DNA from: Scenedesmus sp. ARA3
Taxonomy: Eukaryota > Chlorophyta > Chlorophyceae > Sphaeropleales > Scenedesmaceae
Assembly (NCBI GenBank): GCA_004335835.1
Contig: RWJK01001935.1
Coordinates: 57,359-71,898 of the forward strand
Length of the DNA: 14,540 nt
Direction: 5' to 3'
The notes beneath the pieces were generated by a model. That model was not told the origin of the DNA and searched no databases. It was given only the letters and a program-made list of their open reading frames with translations. How positions within the stretch are numbered: position 1 is the first letter of the stretch; each line of letters begins with the position of its first letter. Position numbers and translations under genes: made by a program. Shown here piece by piece: positions 1 through 7,665 of this stretch.

Positions 1-127
1 TAGCCATGCTGGTCCTGGGGGGCCCCTTCTTGCTATGTGAGTACGCATTATGTTGCATGCAATAGTTGACCTGCAATGATCGACCTGCTTGCACGTCGTA
101 CCAATTTTATACTATTCCCATACTTTG

Positions 128-193
128 CCTCTCTCCCTCTCTCCCTCTCTCCCTTTCTCCCCTCTCTCCCTTTCTCCCCTCTCTCCCTCCCTG
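128..193. repeat. CT-rich polypyrimidine microsatellite
   Basis: This is an almost pure pyrimidine run on the + strand. It is built from CTCTCTCC units, followed by two copies of a longer unit combining CTCTCTCC and CTTTCTCCC. It is simple-sequence DNA with no coding sense. The rest of 1-421 holds nothing I can identify. Confidence 0.85.
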
Positions 194-421
194 ACCGTGT
201 CACAATCAGAGGTCCACGTTGAGATGCAACAATCAGGGATGCATCACTCCAATTAGTTAATCACAACGCTACGTGCTTATGCCAAAGTCATGCATGTTAC
301 GTTGCGCATCGGGCTACGTGGCCACCCTGAGTCTAATATATTCTCATACTTCTTTATGTAATTAATGTAACGTGGCTGTCTCCGGCTGCCACATATCTGT
401 AGCCAGCGTTAGCAGCCACAC

Positions 422-718
422 ATGGAAACCACATACCCCAAAGCAGAGACAAGGGCTTATTACGGTGAAAGCCACACTGACCGCACTTTGCATGCAAACA
501 CAGGGGCGTCTTCAGATGCTCCTGCATTGAAGCAGAGCAGCGCTGCCGGTGCTGCTGGTGGTGCCACGCCGGATCCCAACAAAGCAGGTTACAGATGGAG
601 GAAATGCCATTATATGTATGTTCAGTTCATGCGTAGCACATGCACCAAATGCAGGATGAAAGAACAGTATCAAACACCAAAGAATTGCCTGCTCCTGCTA
701 GGCAGGCACGTCACGTGA
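422..718 (+). CDS. Small ORF with a WRKY-like GYRWRK motif (98 aa, doubtful)
   Basis: An ATG-initiated open frame of 98 residues. Its middle (about residues 30-50) is rich in Ser, Ala and Gly, like a linker in front of a domain. It is followed by GYRWRK (about residues 56-61) and a Cys-containing stretch ending CTKCRMKEQ (about residues 74-82). WRKY transcription factors carry GYRWRKYGQK followed by a C2H2/C2HC zinc site. Here Tyr-Gly-Gln-Lys is replaced, the spacing to the cysteines is too short, and the C-terminal His-x-His is not seen. It could be a degenerate fragment, one exon of a larger gene, or chance. No promoter, splice context or polyadenylation signal could be tied to it. Function unassigned. 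Confidence 0.25.
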   Translation: METTYPKAETRAYYGESHTDRTLHANTGASSDAPALKQSSAAGAAGGATPDPNKAGYRWRKCHYMYVQFMRSTCTKCRMKEQYQTPKNCLLLLGRHVT

Positions 719-1099
719 GGTGTGTCGGGAGAGAAACGGGTAGTGAGTTTGTGTGGGCCAGGCCAAAACCTACTAGGCACAGTGTGCTCCACTGATATCA
801 CACTTGGGGGCTCAAATCTGAGCTCGCGGGTAACCTCCAAGATGCACGCAAAAGAATTTGGGCTAAACGGCCGCATATCCACGACAAATATAAACTATAT
901 ACAGGCTGATAATCAATGTCAAATCACATATCCGTGCATTGCACCGCGCTGGGATGTTTCAAAATACACCGATTTCCGCGGAAACAATTGAAACATTGCC
1001 TGTCGCCGAGGTGAAACCAGTATATATTCGTCGACCTTCATAATGTGATTTCAAGAGTGTTTTCACCGATGTTCTCAGGTACTAGAGCTGAGCATTCCA

Positions 1100-1545
1100 C
1101 CGATGAGCACAGGCAGCTTACCGCGCATTCATGATCGAAGGAAGTCTTGAGAAAGAGAATAAATGTCACAGCAAGCAGACATAAATATTAAGAAAATGAT
1201 GTTGTGTTTTGTGCTCACTACGGTTGTACTGAGGTGCAATCTTTCAGGCGGCGCTGTTCCGCGCTCGCTGCCATTTCGCTTACCTGCGAAATAGCCAGAG
1301 TCTGACCTTCACAATCAATGACAGCACGTAATTTATGACTAATATTCAGTGAAAGACAGAAATGCCACTTCGCCCCGGGGGCGGTCGCGCCGCTTCTGCA
1401 TCCGCCGTGGCCGTTCAGCAGCTGCAGCATCACTTGCACCGTGTGTATGAGCAGATGTACTTTGAGGTGTGTATGTACAGATGAATTTTGACACATAACG
1501 ATTGTCTGGTGCCAAGGCTTAAATGATGACAATACACAACATTTA
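1100..1545. repeat. Interspersed repeat, copy A
   Basis: This stretch is clearly related to 4067-4495 in the same orientation. Shared blocks occur in the same order: AGGCAGCTTACCGCGCATTC, GAAGTCTTGA, CTTTCAG near 1240, GCTTACC near 1280, GGCGGTCGCGC followed by CCGCCGTGG and GTTCAGCA near 1380-1425, and a CAAGGCTT/CAAGCCT block near the end. Many substitutions and small indels separate the copies, so the duplication is old. The open frames inside it on both strands do not look like a conserved gene. Possibly a non-autonomous transposon or a duplicated untranslated region. No terminal repeats were found. The preceding spacer, 719-1099, holds nothing recognisable. Confidence 0.65.
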
Positions 1546-1768
1546 GTTCATAGTGCATGAGTGCCTCACGCACAGTAGGGTGGTTGTACTGTTCATTTGC
1601 TTTGCCAAGTGCTGAACCTTGCCTGAGAAGCTGCTGCCCGAGGAATCTGGCTATTGAGTTTGCGACAACATGCTTTTTGTTGGCTTGGTTTGAACGTTGA
1701 GCAAGCTTTCGGTGAGGTGGGTTGCTTTTTGGCTCCGCAGTCAGTCGTCTTTAGATACATGATGAGAG

Positions 1769-1913
1769 ATCGCGTGCAAGAGGGCAGTTAATGTTCCATT
1801 GTGCTCACTCTCCTTTTTTGGTCCCAGGTATGGCTTGCAAGGAGACAAAATCCATGACTCTGGTCCCAGACCATGTGTTAAACCTGTTGTGGCACCAAAA
1901 ATGGTGCCAGCAC
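1769..1913. repeat. Diverged dispersed repeat, copy 1
   Basis: This shares ordered short blocks with 10300-10412: GCGTGCAAGAG, CTCTGGT, ACCATGTGTTA followed by ACCTGTT, AACCTGTTGTGG, and ATGGTGCCAG. Spacing between blocks differs, so the copies are old or rearranged. The AACCTGTTGTGG word also appears at 8239-8250, inside the first intron of the glycosyltransferase gene. The element type is unknown. Confidence 0.45.
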
Positions 1914-2843
1914 CCACATGCAAATCTCCTATGTCGTGACATTGTTGCAGCCGTCCAAGCATAAGCAGTTATAGCTGGTTGGTTTTGTGGTCTTGGGGTT
2001 TTGTGGTCTGGTCCCCCTGTTGCAACGGTCCTGCAAATCATTCAATATTCCAGACAAATCTCTGTAGTCTTATCATACATTTTCAGGCAGAAGACCTCCG
2101 CCGCAGCCCCGTCTTCAGGCATTGCTGCAGGCGGCGCAGCCGTTCCTGCCAGGCATGCAGCTGCTGCAGCCATGCAACCTAGGCTGGGGCTTGGAGCAGT
2201 GGGGCCACCGTCGTGCTAATGCTGTAATGGGCAGCTGCCTGGCAATGTTGTGCACATGGGTTTGTGGCAAGTGAGTGGGGGCAGCAGGGGGCAACCTCGT
2301 GATTGCACTTTGTCCAGAAAACACTTCACCAGTGGCAGCAGGCGGGCTGCACGTGAATGCAAGTGTGAACATACGGCTCATATGGTGTTGGACAACCGAG
2401 AGGCTGCGATGGTTGCTTGTGCGATGCACGCGCCGCGCAGGTTGTTCATGATGTGTGGTTTCATCTGATTAGTGAACATCTTCTGCAGGCTGGTCTGTTG
2501 CTGTATCAGCACTGCCAACACTAGTAGTACACCGGTAGTACCGTGTGTGCTGCAGTATGCGCATGCAGTTAGCAGATGGGGACTACTGCTGCAAGTGACG
2601 CTGTCTCAACATCAACCACGCTATGCCCTGCATGCAGGCGCTGCCAGTGCCAGCAAATCGCATGCTTGTAACTTGCTGCGTTGAATACATGCGCTTTCTG
2701 CCATGCACAGGCTGCAATATGCAATATGTGCCACATCAGGCTGCCACCCTCTAGGCTAGAGGCCCTCCAGGACACGGTGGTTTGGCCGCCTCGCTGCGAT
2801 CGCATGATGCTGGAGCGGCAGCTGGATCACTTGACGTAACTTA

Positions 2844-2844
<1 letters not shown>

Positions 2845-2883
<39 letters not shown>
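2845..2883. repeat. (GCA)13 microsatellite
   Basis: Thirteen uninterrupted GCA units. On the + strand the frame reading CAG as Gln runs on for about ten more codons to a TAA. On the - strand the same tract gives an artificial leucine run. The frame entering the tract is broken by a TAA at about 2836, so I treat it as non-coding. Confidence 0.9.
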
Positions 2884-2886
<3 letters not shown>

Positions 2887-3533
2887 CAAAAAGGAAGGCG
2901 CCGTGAAGCAGGAATAAAACACAGCAGCGGCGGCGGGGCACAGCACTGCATGCATGCGCATGCGTTTCATGATGTTGGCAGGGCATGTTGTAGACGGCAG
3001 TAAGTTTTAACACTTTGTATTCAGGGTAGTTTCAAGACCAAGTACGGTGCAACGCTGCTTGTTGGCAGTGTGTTTGAATATTGCAAGTAAGTAGGTGGAA
3101 CAAAGTGACCGGTGCATGATATCTGTTTCAGAGAACGACGATGTGAGCCTGCATGGCTTTCAACAAGTACCTGCATCGAGCAGCTGCATGAAAAGCAACA
3201 TTGTGGTGTTGCAGACTGCTTTATGTGCAGCTGTTTGCACAGAACCCTTGTGACGTTAAACTGAACGTGATGCCCTCAGCTCTTGCCTCCAGTTGGCAAG
3301 GCCAGATTGTCGGTTTGCCACACCGTGCCATCAGCACACGCGCTCATTATAAATCAGTCATTAAGAGATGAATATTGTTCAACAAATGCTGAGGAAAACA
3401 TGCAGCAACCGCAGCGTTGTCTACAGCACTTGTGTTCTCGCGCGGACGCGGCGCTGCTGAATCGGGGGCGGCAGCTTCCCATCTGAAGCGCAACTACGTG
3501 TAGGGCCGCTTCACTCCAAAATTAACCATATAA

Positions 3534-3549
3534 AACAATTTAAATTGTT
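3534..3549. repeat. Perfect 16-bp AT-rich palindrome
   Basis: The sequence AACAATTTAAATTGTT is its own reverse complement. It lies in AT-rich spacer with no adjacent gene. It may be chance, a hairpin end of a decayed element or a protein-binding site; nothing here decides. Confidence 0.6.
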
Positions 3550-3719
3550 CTGCGTTTACACGTTGCTGATGTGCGGTCACTACCACCTAATGTCGTCACT
3601 GCCGCGGGCGCAGGAGACATCCCGCGGGTTCGCGAACACTCACATCCAGCCCGTGCCAAAACATGACGCCCACACGCACAGCTCGTCACGGTGCACACTT
3701 GTTGCGTTCAAACAACATG

Positions 3720-3775
3720 TTTGTATAAACATCATATCAGCATCATATTTTGTTTGTATTACCATCATATCAGCA
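3720..3775. repeat. Direct repeat of 23 nt, two copies
   Basis: Copies at 3720-3742 and 3753-3775 match at 21 of 23 positions (TTTGTAT, then two differences, then CATCATATCAGCA), with a period of 33 nt. This looks like a local duplication in spacer DNA. Confidence 0.8.
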
Positions 3776-3833
3776 GGCAAGTTGCTGCCGCAGCGGGCAA
3801 CCAATCTTTCTTGAGTTGGGCCCATTTCTGCAG

Positions 3834-3998
3834 GTCATCAGCCACACGTGGGGTACTTCCTCAAATCAAAGAGAATGGTACAGTGACATCTCAAATATCA
3901 GATACGGGCCGTGTGTAGCACCCAGCTGCGTTGCAGCTTCCAAAACGCCGCTCCCCGCCAAGGAGATTGTTGAACATATGCAGAAGGTGATGTCATGA
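3834..3998 (+). other. Exon-like open segment, unrecognised
   Basis: A TTTCTGCAG acceptor-like sequence precedes an open frame of about 54 codons. Its residues have protein-like composition, including SHTWGTSSNQREWYSDISN and TPLPAKEIVEHMQK. It ends at a TGA at 3996-3998, or at a possible GT donor at 3987 just after the QK codons. No start, partner exon or family could be identified. The remaining spacer between 3260 and 4066 shows only the palindrome and direct repeat listed separately. Confidence 0.2.
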
Positions 3999-4066
3999 CT
4001 GTTTTTAAGGTTGTCTGTTAATATTCTCATACTCAGTCAGCGCATGTTAATGGTTGAACAAAGGCA

Positions 4067-4495
4067 GCTTACGGCGCATTCACGACATATCGAATTTGAC
4101 AAGCCTTCGAAGTCTTGAACGTGTGGACGACATACAAAAGCTGGGAATGTCAAAGCATATAATTAATCAACAGTTTTCTTTGTTCTGAGTTCACCGCTGG
4201 AGCACTGCGATACAAACTTTCAGCTCACTGCGACTGCGCTTACCACCGATGCAGCCCGAGTCCCGCTTTCGCAAGTACAACGAAAGCACGTGACATTGAC
4301 GATATTTTTTTCAGGTGCAGGAATGAGGTGCTCGCGCTGCGGAATGAGGCGGTCGCGCTGCTGCCGCCTCCGCCGTGGCTGTTCAGCATGTGCGACTTCA
4401 CTAGCAAATTGTGCATGTGCAGACTTTGCAGGGCCTCGGAGGTACTGTGACTGAAAGCGAAGGCCCTTTGCCAAGCCTGATAAGAGTTACAACTG
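4067..4495. repeat. Interspersed repeat, copy B
   Basis: This is the second copy of the element at 1100-1545, in the same orientation and with the same block order. The best-preserved parts are AGGCAGCTTACGGCGCATTC at 4073 and the GGCGGTCGCGC...CCGCCGTGG...GTTCAGCA block at 4350-4390. Insertions such as the T-run near 4305 set it apart from copy A. No flanking target duplication or terminal inverted repeat was seen. The following spacer, 4496-5034, is AT-richer and includes a GGTATATACC palindrome at 4540-4549 but no gene. Confidence 0.65.
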
Positions 4496-5034
4496 TTGAA
4501 TTTGTTGTGGCAAGTAGAAGACTCTGATACGAGGAGGAGGGTATATACCTATATTGTTATAGGGTATAAACAAATATATATTGTGTGACCAGCCTGCACA
4601 CTGTGGTCATGACTGAGTCTGTCATGGGCTGGCGGTCAGAAATGTGCCACACATGCCAGTGACATGCCTTGCTGGTGAGACAGAGCGTTCCATCCTCCAT
4701 GGCTACAACAAAATCTTTACAATACTGTTGGAGATTCTCCTCAGCAACACATACGCAACTGTTGCATGGGAAACGTAAAGGACCATGAAATATTTGTTTG
4801 TGGGAGATGACAAATTCGTATAACAATGATTGAGAAAGTTGAAGAAACTAGCCGAATGATACAGGTGGCGGCTAAATGAAAGGCTTTGCTCTGGCTTATG
4901 GTAATGTGCATTTCCGTCAAATCCTGAGTGCCCGGCAGTGTAAGTACGCACGCGCACATGATGTAGGATGTGTAGGATGCGTTATGAGTTGTATGGTATG
5001 AGGACATCATGTCTTGATATTGGAAACAACATAC

Positions 5035-6307
5035 ATAGGTTTTATTGGCGGTGATGTAGCCACAGTGACTGTCCAGCAGGTGTGTGACCAAAATTGTGTC
5101 ATGTGGTCTTCTATGTGGCAAAAAACAAATTGATGAAATTCAATGGCACTGCTGACGGCCATGCCGAGTGCACATATGCTGGTGACAGGTTGGAAACTGT
5201 GTCTACCCTTCAGGTACCTTGGCATTGACATATGCAGCCAGCGTGGTGCAAGTGCCACCCGGGGTTATTTGGAGTGCTGGTTTGAACGCCGTGTGGGGAC
5301 TTGCATCACAGTTGAGGGATCGTGACGTCTGCAGCATCGGCCTGCGTGTTTAACTGTTTGATAGCATTGTCATGCCTGTGCTGCAATATGGCTTTAAGGT
5401 TTGGAGCACCCCGCTCATCCAGAACCCTGCTAAGTCTATGGTCAACAGTGTGCAGCAGGTTCAGAACTTGTTCTTGCGTCAGGTGACTGGCAACTGGGCG
5501 GGAAAGGCGGTCAGCACGCAGTTATTGTGTGCAGAGTACGGCTGTCGACCAGTTGCGTGGAGGTGGTGCAAAATGGTGTGCCGCTATTGGAACAGGTTGC
5601 TGCAAACACAGTATGGACTGCTGCAGGATGACTTTCGTGAGGATTTGGAACACGCTGTCGGGTTACCGCCAACCAACCGTGCCCAGTCGTGGTGTTTTGA
5701 GGTTTTGCAGATGTTGCGCAGGTGTGTGCCTGACACTGCAAGGCAGTGTGCGTAGCTGTGGCTGAGGGCAGGTGGCAGGACGTACCACAGATTAATGTCA
5801 ACAGTGTCCCGCAAGCGTGGAAAGCTGCGTGGTGGGCCTGATGGTGATCCCAGGGTCACAACTGGCACTGCAGCTACTTACTGCCAGTGGATGTCTGCTG
5901 ATGTTGAGCATGCTGCGCCATATGTTGAGGCTGCCGATTCAATAAAAAGTTTGCAATTGGCTGCATTTGCCCGGTTTTGGCTGGGGGTGCATCACCTGGA
6001 GGTGTCAAAGGGCTGATGGCGTGGTGTGCAACGGAGTGACCGACTATGCCCCAGGTGGGTAGATCAGAAGCAAAGTGCAGTTGCTCACCGGGTGCACTTG
6101 ATTGATGAACGTCACCAGGAAAAGATATGTGACCTCATGTGCAACGATTTTCAGGATGAGATTTGGTAGTTTCAAAGGACCGGTCAAGGTTGCATTCTTT
6201 TTTTCTCTGCCAAATGAGCCTGTCATTGGCTCCCCAACGGGCGAGGTTACTCTTGTAACTTACATAATGTGTTTGAATATGTGCACTGCAACATGTGGGT
6301 TCGTTGA
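5035..6307 (+). pseudogene. Decayed LINE (non-LTR retrotransposon) reverse transcriptase, C-terminal part
   Basis: Translated pieces follow the order of the 3' end of a LINE ORF2. A corrupted palm box region lies near 5040-5075. A KLMKFNG thumb block (5127-5147) leads to YAGDRLETVST, then FRYLGIDI at 5209-5232 in another frame. Next comes LFDSIVMPVLQYG with KVW at about 5354-5402, then FLRQVTGNW and a LLCAEYG block (about 5470-5540). The C-terminal region holds AAFARFWLGVHHL and a zinc-knuckle remnant, RLCPRW...DERH, in which the second Cys of CPxC is Trp. The tail has VFEYVHCNMW to 6304. At least two frameshifts occur before about 5330. Stops then break the main frame at 5351 (TAA), 5753 (TAG), 6014 (TGA) and 6167 (TAG), so it cannot make a functional enzyme. 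The endonuclease and most of the RT are missing (5' truncation, usual for LINEs). The exact clade is not determined. Confidence 0.82.
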
Positions 6308-6576
6308 TTGTTAGAATCATTGTTGAACTGCATAATGAGACACACCATTGGTTTGGCAGTGCTGCATTCAGCTGTTTGCTTTGCTCCCAGAGGCTCTCCT
6401 GGTGCTTGAAGTGGCAATCTTGATTTGCGCTTCCCTGCATGGTGGACCACCACCGGATGCGCGGGTGGGCCTGCAGGCGTGCCTGTCGCTGTTCAGGTGG
6501 ACTACTGCTCAGCCCTGGCCCTGCCTGGCTGTGATGTTTCTGGGTTTCAAGGCCCTTTTCTGAGGAGTGTTAGAAG
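6308..6576. other. Spacer without a recognised gene
   Basis: Open frames here are short, overlap on both strands, and lack splice or family support. The stretch may include the 3' untranslated tail of the LINE remnant, but no poly(A) or tandem tail was seen to mark its end. Confidence 0.5.
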
Positions 6577-6840
6577 CGTTGTAGAAAGGTTTCTACAACG
6601 AATTTTGTATCCTCGCGTTGTAGAACAGCGCTGTATAGCGGTATAGCGTGAAGAAGCTCCCGCATGGGTGGTGGGTATGCGGGAGCGTTGCGGAGCACTA
6701 CAGTCAGTGGCACGACAAACTAACAACAGCTGGTACAACGCTTCCACAACACCGCAGAAAGCGAATTAGTTGTGGAGCGTCTACAACGACTGTGTTGTAG
6801 AGAATTCTCCAACAAGCGCGGCGTTGTAGCAAAGAAAAGT
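6577..6840. repeat. Palindrome-rich, foldback-like block
   Basis: The block opens with a perfect inverted repeat, CGTTGTAGAAA, 2-nt centre, TTTCTACAACG (6577-6600). It contains a second stem-loop, GCTCCCGCAT...ATGCGGGAGC (arms 6656-6665 and 6677-6686, 11-nt loop). The word TTGTAGA or its complement TCTACAA recurs near 6579, 6591, 6618, 6780 and 6797, and CGTTGTAG again at 6824. A near-palindrome sits around GAGAATTCTC at 6801-6810. Both orientations and regular recurrence suggest a small non-autonomous foldback or MITE-like element. No transposase and no clear target-site duplication were found. Confidence 0.55.
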
Positions 6841-7510
6841 GTTTTTCAGCTGGCACGCAGCATGTTGGCACATGTGTTCATGCACTCACCCATTCACCCC
6901 TACACCGTGTTACACGGTCCATGTAGCGTGGCACGCTCACGAGTGTGGCTGTATCATACGGCTATGCTTTGATAGCAGCAGTAGTTGTTAGCATGATTGG
7001 AACGCTGCTGGCTGCGCAGCTGCATGCAGTTCAGTGGAATTGTAGGCAGCAGCAGCAGGGCGAGGTGGTTGTGACACAAAAATCCGGTTTTAGTGGTATG
7101 CGATTGTCTCGACGCATCCTTTCCAATGGACACGGATTGGTGCCCGCTGCGCTGTTTTCAAAACACACATGGCGATGATCATACTTTGGATGAAACTCCT
7201 GAAGGGATGTGTCTAAGGTTTTGGTATGTTTGAAAGGGTCTCCGCGGGTGCCAGCTCAGATGTGTTTTCCACTACCGTATGCGCAATAAGTGCAAGTTAT
7301 CGATGCATCAAGTCGCCTGGCCTAAAAAATATTGGTTTTTCATATTTAGCTTTCGGGCACTTCACTGGGAAACGAGCCGAAAAATTGACTTATTACACCT
7401 GTAATTATTGTGAAACTCTTGCAAGGCGAGCAAAAGTATAAAAGTATTGAGAACTTGCATTTATTGCGCATACGGTACGGTATGCCACTCTAGCACCCTT
7501 GAGAATCCTA
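6841..7510. other. Intergenic spacer upstream of the glycosyltransferase gene
   Basis: No gene is supported. A hydrophobic open frame at about 6945-7178 lacks an upstream ATG that would include its hydrophobic part. The stretch probably contains the promoter of the gene at 7666, but no TATA box at a convincing distance was identified. Confidence 0.4.
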
Positions 7511-7553
7511 GGCGAGTCTCGCCGAGGCGAGGCGAGGCGAGGCGAGGCGAGGC
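7511..7553. repeat. GAGGC minisatellite with adjacent inverted repeat
   Basis: Six exact GAGGC units occupy 7524-7553. They directly follow a perfect short inverted repeat, GGCGAG-T-CTCGCC (7511-7523). The tract lies 113 nt upstream of the ATG of the glycosyltransferase gene, so it falls in the promoter or 5' untranslated region. Whether it affects expression cannot be read from sequence. Confidence 0.85.
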
Positions 7554-7665
7554 ATCGTACCTCTCCTAACACGAGGCCTCGCATTGGAGAGTTGAACCAG
7601 GTCACCTGAGTCCGCAAACATTTTATGAGCCCGTTTGGAGATAATTCAGTGTTCCGGATCGAACG

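Larger units (their letters stand above)
1625..3260 (+). other. Region with a weak chain of exon-like segments, no recognised gene
   Basis: No family is recognised. Four open segments can be joined in phase on the + strand: about 1625-1709 (ends in a GTGAGG donor), 2087-2270 (TTTTCAG acceptor, GTGAGT donor), 2740-2834 (CATCAG acceptor, GTAACT donor) and about 3133-3260 (TTTCAG acceptor, ends in TGA). The joined peptide includes LGWGLEQWGHRRANAVMGSC and RLEALQDTVVWPPRCDRM. No start codon or polyadenylation site could be fixed. Short open segments of this size arise by chance, so this is a lead and not a gene model. The region also contains the microsatellite at 2845 and part of a dispersed repeat at 1769-1913. 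Confidence 0.18.

Noticed and set aside
2756..3013. Open frame on the - strand with a Leu run
   Set aside because: The hydrophobic run comes from the (GCA)13 tract; flanking residues show no family features.
4557..5258. Several - strand frames of 80-126 codons
   Set aside because: They overlap each other in different frames, lack motifs, and part of the region is better explained by the + strand LINE remnant.
6577..6840. CRISPR array, because of recurring short palindromic words
   Set aside because: The words are irregularly spaced, vary in length and orientation, and the setting is eukaryotic.
6945..7178. Hydrophobic frame that could be a small membrane protein
   Set aside because: The first codon would be GTG, the only ATG at 6993 leaves a short product, and no splice partner or homology is visible.
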